60,752 nt of DNA from Sunxiuqinia elliptica (GCF_900113005.1 NZ_FONW01000019.1:1-60752), one strand, 5' to 3'; counted from the first letter of the stretch, positions 17,348 to 26,353 are shown. Translations and numbers: made by a program. The notes: generated by a model not told the origin, from the letters alone.

Positions 17348-19435
17348 ATGAAGACAACATATCTATTTTTACTACTTTTCCTAAGCGCATGTACGCAAAA
17401 GCCAACACCTCCAGCGCCCTACGGCCCCACTCCTTCTGAAGGACAATTAAGCTGGCACCAAATGGAGTATTTTAGCTTGATCTGTTATGGACTGAATACC
17501 TATACTGAAGAAGAATGGGCTTATGGAGACGTTGATACGCAACGGTTTAACCCCTCTGATTTGGATACCGACCAATGGGCAAAAGTTGCCCATGACGCTG
17601 GAATGAAAGGCCTGATTTTAGTCGCAAAACACCATGATGGTTTTTGCCTGTGGCCCAGCCAGTACACCGATTATTCAGTCAAATCAACGCCATGGAAAAA
17701 TGGAGAGGGAGACGTTTTGGGAGACTTGGCTGCATCATGCAAAAAGTATGGATTGAAACTTGGCGTTTACCTGTCTCCCTGGGACCGGAACCATCCTGAC
17801 TATGGGCGACCTGAATACGTTGACTATTACTACAAACAACTGGAAGAATTGATGACCAATTATGGTGAGATATTTGAGTTCTGGATTGATGGGGCCAATG
17901 GAGGTACCGGTTACTATGGAGGAGCCAACGAGCATCGCAACATAGATCGCAAGTCTTATTATGGATACGATGAAATATTCTCAATCGTTAAGCGCCATCA
18001 GCCCAATGCTGTTATATTTAGCGATGTAGGCCCCGGCACCCGATGGGTAGGAAATGAAGCAGGAATTGGCAGCGAAACAAATTGGAACCGTATCACCACC
18101 AATGGGAAATTTCCCGGAGAGTCAAGTCCCGAATACACCAAAAAGTTGGGAACCGGAGATCCTGACGGCACAGCCTGGATCCCTGCCGAAGTAAATACGA
18201 CACTGCTTTGGCCTAAAGCCTGGTATTTTCACACCGGTCACCAACAACGCAGTTTATCCAACTTAATGGACCTATATTATACATCTATTGGGCGAGGCAG
18301 TCCTTTGAACCTCGGATTAGCCATTGCTCCAACCGGAAAAATCAGGGATATTGACGCACAGGCTCTTCTTAACTTCAAGAAGCAAGTTGACCGCGAGTTC
18401 GCAGACAATCTGGTTCTGGGAGCCAACATACAAGCCAGTGATTACCGGAACAAACAAGCGGCCTTTGCGCCCGATAAGTGCCTTGATGAAGATTCCGATA
18501 CCTATTGGGCAACAACAGACAGTGTTCAACAAGCCACCTTGGAAATCGATTTTCAAAAGCCAGTAACGTTTAACCGTTTGCTGCTGCAAGAGTGCATTGC
18601 CTTGGGACAACGAATTCACGAATTTGCGTTGGAGGTTGAAGAAAACGGGGAATACCGACAAATTGTAAACGGAACAACGGTTGGCTACAAACGAATCGTC
18701 CGCTTCGATGCTGTGAAAACATCTAAAGCCAGAATAACCCTAAAAACCGAAGCTCCCTGCTTAACCTTATCCAACCTGGGATTTTACAATGCGCCGCGCT
18801 TGGTTGCAGACCCTATTGCTCACCAAGATATTCATGGGAAGCTACATTTCAACCAAGAAAAAGGAATTTCCGTTTTCTACGCGTTAAAAGAAGGCACACC
18901 AACCGCAAACTTTACCAAGTATTCGGAGCCCGTAGATTTATCCTTAGGCGGAAAAGTATACAGCTACGCCAAAGATGAAGAATCAGGATTTCAAACAGAC
19001 ATGCTGATCAACCAATTTGGGATTGCCAGAGACGCATGGAAAATTAGCACCACAAATCTGCAAGTTTTAAAAGAGGCACAAAAAGCCATTGATAACAATC
19101 CACAAACCTTTTTTATAGGCGATGCTTCGAATGAGTTGATCATCGATCTGAATCAAAAATTAAAGCTTAACGGATTTAGCTATCTCCCCCGCCAAGATGG
19201 AGAAAAAGAAGGAATCATCTATGAATATGCCTTCTTCCTAAGTAGCGATGGAAAAAACTGGGAACCAGCAAAAGCAGAGGGAACTTTCAGCAACATTGAA
19301 AACAATCCAATTCGTCAAATCATCACGTTTGATTCAGCCGAAACTGCTCGGTTTATTAAGTTGGTTGCGAAATCAGATGTCAGACAAAGTGGACAGGCCT
19401 CCTTCGCTGAAATAGAAATATTTGTCAAGCAATAA
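17348..19435 (+). CDS. GH29 alpha-L-fucosidase with C-terminal discoidin-type domains
   Basis: A 695-residue lipoprotein (lipobox FLSACTQ). The GH29 barrel spans about 30-350: LVAKHHDGFCLWPS, LGVYLSPWDRN, and the nucleophile Asp181 in FEFWIDGANGG. A galactose-binding/F5-8 type C-like domain follows (about 370-490; CLDEDSDTYWATTDSVQQATL), with a second sandwich region reaching the C-terminus (DASNELIIDLNQKLKLNGFSY). The FWIDGANGG form resembles GH29 subfamily B, which prefers internal alpha-1,3/1,4-fucose, though this is inference. It is translationally close-coupled to the LacI gene and followed by another GH29 gene. Confidence 0.92.
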   Translation: MKTTYLFLLLFLSACTQKPTPPAPYGPTPSEGQLSWHQMEYFSLICYGLNTYTEEEWAYGDVDTQRFNPSDLDTDQWAKVAHDAGMKGLILVAKHHDGFCLWPSQYTDYSVKSTPWKNGEGDVLGDLAASCKKYGLKLGVYLSPWDRNHPDYGRPEYVDYYYKQLEELMTNYGEIFEFWIDGANGGTGYYGGANEHRNIDRKSYYGYDEIFSIVKRHQPNAVIFSDVGPGTRWVGNEAGIGSETNWNRITTNGKFPGESSPEYTKKLGTGDPDGTAWIPAEVNTTLLWPKAWYFHTGHQQRSLSNLMDLYYTSIGRGSPLNLGLAIAPTGKIRDIDAQALLNFKKQVDREFADNLVLGANIQASDYRNKQAAFAPDKCLDEDSDTYWATTDSVQQATLEIDFQKPVTFNRLLLQECIALGQRIHEFALEVEENGEYRQIVNGTTVGYKRIVRFDAVKTSKARITLKTEAPCLTLSNLGFYNAPRLVADPIAHQDIHGKLHFNQEKGISVFYALKEGTPTANFTKYSEPVDLSLGGKVYSYAKDEESGFQTDMLINQFGIARDAWKISTTNLQVLKEAQKAIDNNPQTFFIGDASNELIIDLNQKLKLNGFSYLPRQDGEKEGIIYEYAFFLSSDGKNWEPAKAEGTFSNIENNPIRQIITFDSAETARFIKLVAKSDVRQSGQASFAEIEIFVKQ

Positions 19436-19466
19436 CGAACCTAAAAATCAATAAAAATTTAAACTC

Positions 19467-20498
19467 ATGAAAACCAAGCTACTACTTTTTATATCATTAT
19501 CCTTGCTATTGGGTTGCGCTTCAAACAAGGCAAACAACTACACCCAAAAGATTGACGACAATACCCGAGCCGAACAAATAAAAGCGATGGAGTTTGGCAT
19601 GTTCATCTGCTGGTCATTCAGTACCTTCTCAGGACAAGAGTGGACTCCCACCCTGGATAAGGATGCCAGCTATTTTAAGGCCAGTGGGTGCGACACCGAC
19701 CAATGGTGCAAGTTGGCCAAAGACGCAGGCATGCAGTACATTCTTTTTCTGACGAAACATCACGACGGCTTTTGCTTATGGGATACTCAAACAAGCGAAA
19801 AAAAGGTTACCAATAGCCCACTGGGAATCGATGTACTGGCCAAGCTTCGTAAATCCTGCGACAAATACGGAATCAAGTTGGCTCTCTATTTCTCAGAAAG
19901 CGACTGGAACTGGGAAGGAGCAGCTGATGGTAAAGGCTGGGAAAGAGGTATCGGCATCAATCCAGAAATGAAGAAAGCTCAACTAAAAGAATTGGTAAGC
20001 CAATATGGCCCCATCGAATTTTTCTGGATGGATCACGCCGTTGGCGATGGTGGTTTAAATCATCAGGAAACTGTGGAATGGATACACCAATTTCAGCCCA
20101 ACTGTTTTGTTGGCTTTAACCATGGTGAACCCGCCGGACGTCTATCTTTACGGGAAAGAGGAACACCCGGTCCAATTGGAGATCCCTCTACAACGAAATA
20201 CAACAAAGACGCCGAGGCCAATTATAAAGGCTATTTAGCAGCAGAATTCACCTACCCCATTCTTCCGGCACACGAAGGTGGAGCCGCTTGGTTTTATTCT
20301 CTCCCTAAACACGACAACTTATGCCTTCCGGCAGAGAAAGTTTATGCTGACTATTTAGGAGCTAAAAAATTCGGCAACATCTTCTCCATTAATATTGGGC
20401 CAAACTACGAAGGAAAAATCCGTGAGATAGATGTAAAAACACTTCAACAAGTAGGAAAATACATTAGCGGAGAGCTTCCACCACCTGACGTAAACTAA
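19467..20498 (+). CDS. Short GH29 alpha-L-fucosidase-like lipoprotein
   Basis: A 343-residue lipoprotein (lipobox LLLGCASN) made of a GH29 catalytic barrel only. Motifs are FLTKHHDGFCLWDTQ, LALYFSESDWNWEG, and nucleophile Asp189 in IEFFWMDHAVGDGG. It lacks the carbohydrate-binding domains of its neighbour 31 nt upstream. The two paralogues probably remove fucose in different linkages or positions. The operon ends before the convergent oxidoreductase genes. Confidence 0.9.
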   Translation: MKTKLLLFISLSLLLGCASNKANNYTQKIDDNTRAEQIKAMEFGMFICWSFSTFSGQEWTPTLDKDASYFKASGCDTDQWCKLAKDAGMQYILFLTKHHDGFCLWDTQTSEKKVTNSPLGIDVLAKLRKSCDKYGIKLALYFSESDWNWEGAADGKGWERGIGINPEMKKAQLKELVSQYGPIEFFWMDHAVGDGGLNHQETVEWIHQFQPNCFVGFNHGEPAGRLSLRERGTPGPIGDPSTTKYNKDAEANYKGYLAAEFTYPILPAHEGGAAWFYSLPKHDNLCLPAEKVYADYLGAKKFGNIFSINIGPNYEGKIREIDVKTLQQVGKYISGELPPPDVN

Positions 20499-20573
20499 GG
20501 GAAGTCCAAGAGAAGTTCCACGGAACAAGTTTAACTCAACACTCAAATACGCCTCCTCATAGGACAATACAAA

Positions 20574-20605
20574 AACAGGTCATTCCTTTTTGGGAATGAC
20601 CTGTT
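20574..20605 (-). terminator. Terminator of the 2-oxoacid oxidoreductase operon
   Basis: A 13-bp perfect stem (AACAGGTCATTCC / GGAATGACCTGTT) with a 6-nt loop between convergent genes. The T-run is on the minus-strand side, so it mainly ends the minus-strand operon; it may also slow the opposing transcript. Confidence 0.85.
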
Positions 20606-20626
20606 CTAACCACTTTAAACTATCGA

Positions 20627-21178
20627 TTATAAGACATGGACTTCTTCCAACTTGCTCTGGCCAGCTTCAATCGCTTCCAGGTTCAGCGGAATCAGTTTAT
20701 GGTGCCTTTCAGGCAATGATTTTTCCAATCCTTTACGGATACTCTCCATTTTTACGATCGGCTTTGCTTTAAGATAAGCTCCCAGCACAACCATATTGAA
20801 TGTTTTCACATTTCCCAGATCAGCGGCGATCTTTGTGCCTTCAATCTTGTAAATATTGATATCCTTGCGGGTTGGTTCGTTAACAATTCCGTTGGGGTCG
20901 AAAAGCAAAACGCCACCAGGCTTCACTGCTTTTTCAAATTTATCCATCGATTGCTGATTCAGAATGATAGCCGTATCAAATTCATGAAGAATTGGAGAAC
21001 TAATTCGTGAATCGCTGATAATTACAGAAACGTTAGCTGTTCCTCCACGCATTTCGGGGCCATAAGATGGGAACCAGGTTACTTCCTGATCCTGCATAAC
21101 TCCTGAGTATGCCAGGATTTTTCCCATGGACAGAACTCCTTGTCCTCCAAATCCGGCGATGATAATTTCTTCAGTCAT
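20627..21178 (-). CDS. 2-oxoacid:ferredoxin oxidoreductase gamma subunit
   Basis: A 183-residue gamma-domain protein. It begins TEEIIIAGFGGQGVLSMGK, the standard gamma start, with WFPSYGPEMRGGTANV also typical. In these enzymes the gamma subunit contributes to CoA binding and assembly, while TPP sits between alpha and beta. The start lies 12 nt after the beta stop. It is the last gene of a ferredoxin-alpha-beta-gamma operon. Substrate class (2-oxoisovalerate, 2-oxoglutarate or other) is not certain from sequence. Confidence 0.93.
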   Translation of the reverse strand: MTEEIIIAGFGGQGVLSMGKILAYSGVMQDQEVTWFPSYGPEMRGGTANVSVIISDSRISSPILHEFDTAIILNQQSMDKFEKAVKPGGVLLFDPNGIVNEPTRKDINIYKIEGTKIAADLGNVKTFNMVVLGAYLKAKPIVKMESIRKGLEKSLPERHHKLIPLNLEAIEAGQSKLEEVHVL

Positions 21179-21190
21179 GATTTCAGTTTT

Positions 21191-21988
21191 TTAGTTCTTT
21201 TTTAAATAAGCATCCGGTGCATCCCGTTCGCCATCTTTCATATCTCCCATTGGGAAAAATGGGAACATATTTTCTTCCATCCATTTATTGGCATCAACCG
21301 GACTCAAACGCCAGCCTGAATTACAGGTTGAAACCACCTCAACAAATGAAGTTCCTTTCTTATCCAATGCATTTTGGAAAGCCTTTTTAATAGCCTTGCG
21401 GCATTTACGCGCCGTAGCTGGAGTGTGTGCAGACTGGCGGGTTACGTATGCAGTTCCAGGCAGTTGAGAAATCAACTCAGTTATTTTTAATGGGTAACCA
21501 TTGCGATCCAAATCCCGTCCGCAAGGCGTAGTGGCAGTGACCTGCCCTAGCAAAGTCGTTGGAGCCATTTGTCCTCCGGTCATTCCGTAAATCGCATTGT
21601 TGATAAAAATAACCACAATGTTTTCCCCACGGTTACAAGCATGCATGATCTCGGCTGTACCGATTGATGCTAAATCGCCATCGCCCTGGTAAGTGAAAAC
21701 CACTTTATCTTCGTTTACCCGTGCTATACCGGTAGCTACAGCTGGAGCCCGCCCGTGAGCAGCTTCTTGCCAATCAATATCGATATAATTGTAGGCAAAA
21801 ACCGAACAACCTACAGGAGAAACACCAATGGTTTTTTCCTGAATATCCAGCTCTTCAATGACTTCGGCAACCAAACGATGAACGACCCCATGAGTACAAC
21901 CTGGACAGTAGTGCATCGTATTGTCTGTCAATAATTTTGGTTTTTCGTAAACCAAATTTTCGGGTTTGATAATATCTTTAACGTCCAT
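21191..21988 (-). CDS. 2-oxoacid:ferredoxin oxidoreductase beta subunit (TPP-binding)
   Basis: A 265-residue TPP-binding subunit. The TPP/Mg motif is GDGDLASIGTAEIMHACNRG ending in IFINN, and the N-terminal CPGCTHGVVH supplies Cys residues of the beta-subunit type. The ATG at 21988 (MDVKDIIKPENL) is chosen: it starts 4 nt after the alpha stop, whereas the longer reading would need a TTG inside alpha. The enzyme oxidatively decarboxylates a 2-oxoacid to acyl-CoA and reduces ferredoxin. Confidence 0.94.
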   Translation of the reverse strand: MDVKDIIKPENLVYEKPKLLTDNTMHYCPGCTHGVVHRLVAEVIEELDIQEKTIGVSPVGCSVFAYNYIDIDWQEAAHGRAPAVATGIARVNEDKVVFTYQGDGDLASIGTAEIMHACNRGENIVVIFINNAIYGMTGGQMAPTTLLGQVTATTPCGRDLDRNGYPLKITELISQLPGTAYVTRQSAHTPATARKCRKAIKKAFQNALDKKGTSFVEVVSTCNSGWRLSPVDANKWMEENMFPFFPMGDMKDGERDAPDAYLKKN

Positions 21989-21992
21989 CTTT

Positions 21993-23087
21993 TTAAGCTT
22001 CAATTAGTTTTTGTTCCAATGCTTCAACAACTTCACCCGGTGTAGGGATAATTCCCCCCATGCGGCCAAAGTACTCAACAGGTACCGAACTATTACCACA
22101 TCCAGCGGCCAACTTCACGTCTTCCACCATTTGTCCGGCATTCATTTCAACAGTCAAAAAGCCTTTTACCTTTTTAGCTAATTCAGCAATTGGCTTTTTC
22201 GGGAACGGATACAAGGTAATTGGACGCAACAGCCCAACTTTCAATCCTTTTGCTCGAGCGATATCAACCGATTTTTGGCAAATACGGGCAGATGATCCAA
22301 AAGCAACCAAAATGTACTCGGCATCCTCGCAATCAATCATTTCGTAACGTACTTCTTCCTCTTCCATCTGACGATACTTTTCCTGGAAACGCAAGTTGTT
22401 AGCTTCCATCTTGTCTGAATCCATTTCCAAAGAAGTAATGATGTTGTAATCGCGATCGGCCTTTTTACCATTGGTTGCCCAGCTACCGCACTTAGCATCC
22501 AACTCTTCGGCCGTCATGCGAGGTTTATAATCGCTCAATTCAACTTTTTCCATCATCTGACCAATGGCTCCATCCGTCAAAATCATGGCTGGATTACGAT
22601 ATTTAAAGGCCAGTTCAAAACCTAACTCCACAAAATCATTCATCTCCTGAACCGAAGCCGGAGCCAGTACAATTAATTTATAGTCACCATGACCACCTCC
22701 TTTGGTGGTTTGAAAGTAGTCGGCCTGCGATGGTTGAATTGTTCCTAAACCAGGGCCTCCACGCTGTACATTGACAATTAAACAAGGTAATTCTGCTCCG
22801 GCAATGTACGAAATGCCTTCAGCCATTAAGCTGATTCCGGGGCTGGATGAAGATGTCATCACTTTTTTACCACTACCTGCAGCTCCATAAACCATATTGA
22901 TTGAGGCAACTTCACTTTCAGCCTGAAGCACCACCATGCCAGTTTCGTCCCAGGGTTCGCGGACCATTAACGTTTCCATCACCTCAGATTGTGGGGTGAT
23001 TGGGTAACCGAAGTAACCATCGCATCCACAACGAATTGCGGCTTCTGCAATAACTTCATTACCTTTCATTAATCTTAATTCTCCCAT
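21993..23087 (-). CDS. 2-oxoacid:ferredoxin oxidoreductase alpha subunit (VorB/KorA-like)
   Basis: A 364-residue alpha subunit. It has the pyrimidine-binding domain start GNEVIAEAAIRCGCDGYFGY PITPQSEVMETL-type segment, TSSSSPGISLMAEGISY, and a C-terminal domain II with PVEYFGRMGGIIPTPGEV. The VorB-type annotation (3-methyl-2-oxobutanoate) is common for this four-gene order, but 2-oxoglutarate oxidoreductases share these motifs. An aminotransferase gene and aryl-acid CoA ligases nearby fit amino-acid fermentation through 2-oxoacids. Confidence 0.92.
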   Translation of the reverse strand: MGELRLMKGNEVIAEAAIRCGCDGYFGYPITPQSEVMETLMVREPWDETGMVVLQAESEVASINMVYGAAGSGKKVMTSSSSPGISLMAEGISYIAGAELPCLIVNVQRGGPGLGTIQPSQADYFQTTKGGGHGDYKLIVLAPASVQEMNDFVELGFELAFKYRNPAMILTDGAIGQMMEKVELSDYKPRMTAEELDAKCGSWATNGKKADRDYNIITSLEMDSDKMEANNLRFQEKYRQMEEEEVRYEMIDCEDAEYILVAFGSSARICQKSVDIARAKGLKVGLLRPITLYPFPKKPIAELAKKVKGFLTVEMNAGQMVEDVKLAAGCGNSSVPVEYFGRMGGIIPTPGEVVEALEQKLIEA

Positions 23088-23115
23088 CTATTGAATCTTT
23101 TAATGTTTACAGAAA

Positions 23116-23340
23116 TTATAACTTAACGCGGTATACGGTAATGCACGTATCCGGACAAACCACTGCACAGTTTGAACATCCGATACACGCCTCAGGGTTT
23201 TCCATAAAGGAATAATGGTACCCCCGGCTATTTACCTGTTTGTTTTGTCCTAAGACCTGCTGAGGACAAGCAACAACACAAAGGCCGCAACCTTTGCATT
23301 CTTCAGTGTCAACAACAACTGCACCTACTACTTTTGCCAT
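23116..23340 (-). CDS. 2x[4Fe-4S] ferredoxin subunit of the 2-oxoacid oxidoreductase
   Basis: A 74-residue ferredoxin (delta subunit). Two clusters are bound by [12 protein letters not shown] (about residues 15-26) and [13 protein letters not shown] (about 52-64). It is the first gene of the operon and probably carries electrons from the TPP site to soluble ferredoxin, which the hydABC hydrogenase in this window could then reoxidise (inference). Confidence 0.95.
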   Translation of the reverse strand: MAKVVGAVVVDTEECKGCGLCVVACPQQVLGQNKQVNSRGYHYSFMENPEACIGCSNCAVVCPDTCITVYRVKL

Positions 23341-23414
23341 GGTTTTTATTTTTTATTAATTCTCAAATCTTAATGCACGTCCACCTCTTAGGTTCAGCCC
23401 GCCTGGCGGCAGTA

Positions 23415-23422
23415 CAAATCTA
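23415..23422 (-). promoter_or_regulatory. -7 promoter box of the 2-oxoacid oxidoreductase operon
   Basis: On the minus strand this reads TAGATTTG, a perfect match to the Bacteroidota -7 consensus TAnnTTTG. No good TTTG lies at the normal -33 distance; instead a Crp/Fnr-like palindrome is centred 29.5 nt upstream of the box, near -41.5 of the expected start site. This fits an activator-dependent promoter. Confidence 0.55.
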
Positions 23423-23443
23423 TACGATCAGTATTTTTCAGCT

Positions 23444-23459
23444 TGCAACAAAAGTTGCA
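23444..23459. promoter_or_regulatory. Crp/Fnr-like palindrome upstream of the ferredoxin/2-oxoacid oxidoreductase operon
   Basis: TGCAAC-AAAA-GTTGCA, a perfect 6+6 inverted repeat with a 4-nt spacer. It lies between the Crp/Fnr-type regulator gene and the oxidoreductase operon. It has the same form as the palindrome in front of nrfH (35069-35084). Confidence 0.6.
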
Positions 23460-23495
23460 TATTCGGTTCAACCTTTTTTTAAATGCCTTACGGCT

Positions 23496-24071
23496 CTATA
23501 TTTTATTTAATATCCGCGTAAAAATGTTCCGATGAATTCCCAGGTAGGAGGCAATATGCTGCCGTTGTACCCGAGAAACCAAATCGCGATGTTCTTTTAC
23601 AAATTGCTTTACCCGTTGCGAAGCGGTCAACGATTGCAGCATATGCACTCGTTTCAAGGCATTCACATAACTTTCTTCCGCCATTCGTCGCACCAAACTT
23701 TGTAGTTCACTGCTATTCTCCAAGAGCTTTTCGAATTCGGGTTTACTTATAAAAATAATCTCTGAGTCTTCATAGGCCCGGATTGCCTCTGTTGAATTTT
23801 CGCCTGAAAGAAAGGAATCATGGCTGCTTAACACCGCATTGTCCGGCGTGTAGAAAAAGCGCGAAATCCATTCCTGCCCACTCTCAGCAACATAAGTGGC
23901 ATACATCAACCCTTTCAACAGGATTCCCAACTTTTGATTTGGTTCATCATAGGCCAAAAAGGTTTCACCTTTCTTCAATGAAACCCGCTCCTGCTTTGAG
24001 AAATATTCCATCAACAAAGCAAGCGTTGAATTATCGGTTTCATGCATTGAATAGGCACTCATTTGGCTCAT
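23496..24071 (-). CDS. Crp/Fnr-family transcriptional regulator
   Basis: A 191-residue regulator: cyclic-nucleotide-binding-like sensor (about 15-130; GILLKGLMYATYVAESGQEW, AYEDSEIIFISKPEFEKLL) and a C-terminal helix-turn-helix (RQHIASYLGIHRNIFTRILNKI). No N-terminal cysteine cluster is present, so it is not an Fnr-type Fe-S sensor; the ligand is unknown. It starts 11 nt after the aminotransferase stop and is probably co-transcribed with it. Candidate targets are the palindromes at 23444 and 35069, though another regulator outside the window could bind them. Confidence 0.9.
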   Translation of the reverse strand: MSQMSAYSMHETDNSTLALLMEYFSKQERVSLKKGETFLAYDEPNQKLGILLKGLMYATYVAESGQEWISRFFYTPDNAVLSSHDSFLSGENSTEAIRAYEDSEIIFISKPEFEKLLENSSELQSLVRRMAEESYVNALKRVHMLQSLTASQRVKQFVKEHRDLVSRVQRQHIASYLGIHRNIFTRILNKI

Positions 24072-24082
24072 TTATTATCGAA

Positions 24083-25399
24083 TTAATCAACAGGGAAATC
24101 TTTGGCAAATTGTTTTAGCCGTGTTTCCAAATCGTCAAACTGGTTACGATTGACATGTGAGACACACGCTCGTAGTCCTTCTTTTTCACTTCCGGTATTT
24201 TTCAGAGCAATTGCGCTAATGCCGTAATACAGCAAGTTGCCCAAGAGCTCCTCTCCTGTCATCTTCGGATAACCAATTGTAAAGTAGAAGCCGTCTCCAA
24301 TCAGTTCATCCCCGTCTTTTTCGTATACAATGTAGAAGCCATATTTTTGAAATAGCTCCTTCATGATGCGGGCTTTATCACCATATTCCTTCACATCCTC
24401 CACAAAATTAAATTGGCCATCGCTGGCTGCTTTAAACATGGCTGCCAAAGCAAACTGTGCCGAATGGCTCGTTCCTGAAGATAAGGCATACAACACCCTC
24501 AGCGTAATGGTATTTCCAAAAGTGTTGCTCTGAAAACGTACCTTCAGGTTTTCGTATTCCCGCTGGTACAAAGCATCAGAAATTATCATAATACCGCAGC
24601 GTTGCCCGGCATATGAAAAGATTTTTGAACTGGAGATAAAAAGAATATAATTGTCGGTGTAACGAGCTACTGTGGATTGATAAGGAGGTTTCCCCGGTGT
24701 ATATAAGTCTTTCCGGAAATCCATAGCAAAGTAGGCCAGGTCCTCCATCACGATCACATCATACTTATCGGCCAATTCACCAATCGTTTGCAGTTCTTCT
24801 TCAGTAAAACAAATCCAGCTGGGATTATTCGGATTGGAATAAATCAGTGAGTTGATGTTTCCCTTCGCCAATATACTTTCCAGTTTTTCGCGAAGTTTTG
24901 CCCCCCGATAATTAAAGACATCAAAGGTTTCGTATTTGTGTCCCATAACCAGCATTTGTTGCTTTTGAACCGGAAATCCCGGGTCAATAAACAAAGCGGT
25001 ATCTTTTTCCGGATGGACGTTGCTGGCAACCAATAAAGCTGCGTAGGTTCCTTGCATAGAACCTACCGTCGGAATACATCCGGCCGGCTCGACATCAACA
25101 TTCATAAATGATTTTACAAAACGGGCGGCTTCGTTTTTCAGCGGTTTAATTCCATCCATCATCGGGTATTTTGAAGCAACCCCCGACTCCAGCGCTTCAA
25201 TCTCGGCCTTCGTTCCTACGGCAGCAGGAGGTAAGCCCGGAACACCCATTTCCATTCGAACAAATTTATCGGAACCACCTTCTTCAATCAGATTTACTAA
25301 AGCTACAATTTCGCGTATCGAAGCCTGGCCAATATGGTCAATCTTCAGTTTAGCGATATTTTGGTCAACAAGTTGTTGATCGATTGGTGTTTTTTTCAT
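24083..25399 (-). CDS. PLP-dependent class I/II aminotransferase
   Basis: A 438-residue fold-type I aminotransferase. Motifs are YSNPNNPSW, VMEDLAYFAMDF, and the PLP lysine Lys259 in SSSKIFSYAGQRCG; LRACVSHVNR near the C-terminus holds the substrate carboxylate Arg. It probably interconverts an amino acid and its 2-oxoacid. Position between prephenate dehydratase/flavodoxin and the 2-oxoacid oxidoreductase fits either aromatic or branched-chain amino acids. It heads a two-gene unit with the Crp/Fnr gene. Confidence 0.9.
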   Translation of the reverse strand: MKKTPIDQQLVDQNIAKLKIDHIGQASIREIVALVNLIEEGGSDKFVRMEMGVPGLPPAAVGTKAEIEALESGVASKYPMMDGIKPLKNEAARFVKSFMNVDVEPAGCIPTVGSMQGTYAALLVASNVHPEKDTALFIDPGFPVQKQQMLVMGHKYETFDVFNYRGAKLREKLESILAKGNINSLIYSNPNNPSWICFTEEELQTIGELADKYDVIVMEDLAYFAMDFRKDLYTPGKPPYQSTVARYTDNYILFISSSKIFSYAGQRCGIMIISDALYQREYENLKVRFQSNTFGNTITLRVLYALSSGTSHSAQFALAAMFKAASDGQFNFVEDVKEYGDKARIMKELFQKYGFYIVYEKDGDELIGDGFYFTIGYPKMTGEELLGNLLYYGISAIALKNTGSEKEGLRACVSHVNRNQFDDLETRLKQFAKDFPVD

Positions 25400-25812
25400 T
25401 TTATGTAAATTGTTAATCTTTTATGGCACATCATCAGCCTAAGCTTTGCTTGCTTCCAATTTTGGAAATGCTCTTATTCATCATCGGCAGCTATTGAATT
25501 CCACACAGCTCATTTCATCTGTCTTCTCCTGATTCAAGAGCTCTTTCCTGCCAGCAAAATTACCATAAACGACACGTTTTCAACAAAAAACACGTTCTAA
25601 AGATTCCGTCCGACAAATAGAATCTATCACTAAAAGAAGCAAAGTATTCCCTATTTACCAAGGAACTTTGAGGTATTTCTGAACAGGTTTTACAAATCGA
25701 AAATTCGAGCTGACAGAAAGAATAAAATTGAAATTATTTTGAAATGATTCAGCTGAAATTAAAAGAAATTCAGGCCATTTTACTGACCTGAATTATATCA
25801 TGTTTTTTTGAT
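25400..25812. other. 413-nt intergenic region without a recognisable gene
   Basis: It separates flavodoxin from the aminotransferase. The only clear structure is the flavodoxin terminator at its right end. The promoter of the aminotransferase-regulator unit must lie here, but no good TTTG/TAnnTTTG pair was found. Confidence 0.6.
25767..25794 (-). terminator. Terminator after flavodoxin
   Basis: Stem AATTCAGG / CCTGAATT with a 12-nt loop; on the minus strand it is followed by TTTCTTTTAATTT. It ends the pheA-flavodoxin transcript. Confidence 0.7.
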
Positions 25813-26337
25813 CTAGAATCCGAAGTCTTTCTGAATGGACTTCAACCAGTTGGCAATGCGTTCATCGGTTTGTTCCGGTTCAAAATCTTCATCAATTGGC
25901 AGCCCAATAAAACGCCCGTCTATCAATGCTTCTGAATCCTCAAATTCGTAGCCTTCCGGATCGACCGATCCAACAATATTGGCGTCTTTAGTCTTCAGTT
26001 CTTTGGCCAAACGACCAATTGCATTAACAAAATGATCAGGATAAGTCACGTGATCTCCCAACCCATAAATAGCAACTACCTTTCCATCATAATTGGCTTT
26101 GCTAACTTCTGGAAAGAATTTGCTCCAATCGGTATTTGAATAGTCAGAATCCCAAGTTTCTTTTCCAACGGTTGAAATTCCAAAAATGATTTGGTCATAT
26201 TGCTCCAGATCAGCAGCCGAAGCATCATTTACTGAAACCAGTTCTACTTTTTCTTCGCCAATTACTGCTGCAATTTTCTCAGCAACGCGATGTACTGACC
26301 CTTTTTCAGGTCCAAAAAATAATCCTATTTTACTCAT
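25813..26337 (-). CDS. Flavodoxin
   Basis: A 174-residue long-chain-type flavodoxin (FMN electron carrier). The start at 26337 (MSKIGLFFGPEKGS) is chosen because the upstream in-frame extension overlaps pheA and is not flavodoxin-like. The phosphate-binding loop reads FGPEKGSVHRVA rather than the usual G-S-T-T-G-N-T form. IYGLGDHVTYPDHFVNAIG and WDSDYSNTDW are the FMN-ring loops. It lies just downstream of pheA and may replace ferredoxin under iron limitation (inference). Confidence 0.92.
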   Translation of the reverse strand: MSKIGLFFGPEKGSVHRVAEKIAAVIGEEKVELVSVNDASAADLEQYDQIIFGISTVGKETWDSDYSNTDWSKFFPEVSKANYDGKVVAIYGLGDHVTYPDHFVNAIGRLAKELKTKDANIVGSVDPEGYEFEDSEALIDGRFIGLPIDEDFEPEQTDERIANWLKSIQKDFGF

Positions 26338-26353
26338 AACTATCTGGTTTTTT

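Noticed and set aside
26046-26053. TCACGTGA, matching the core of the LacI palindrome
   Set aside because: It lies inside the flavodoxin coding region and lacks the flanking bases of the 14-bp palindrome.
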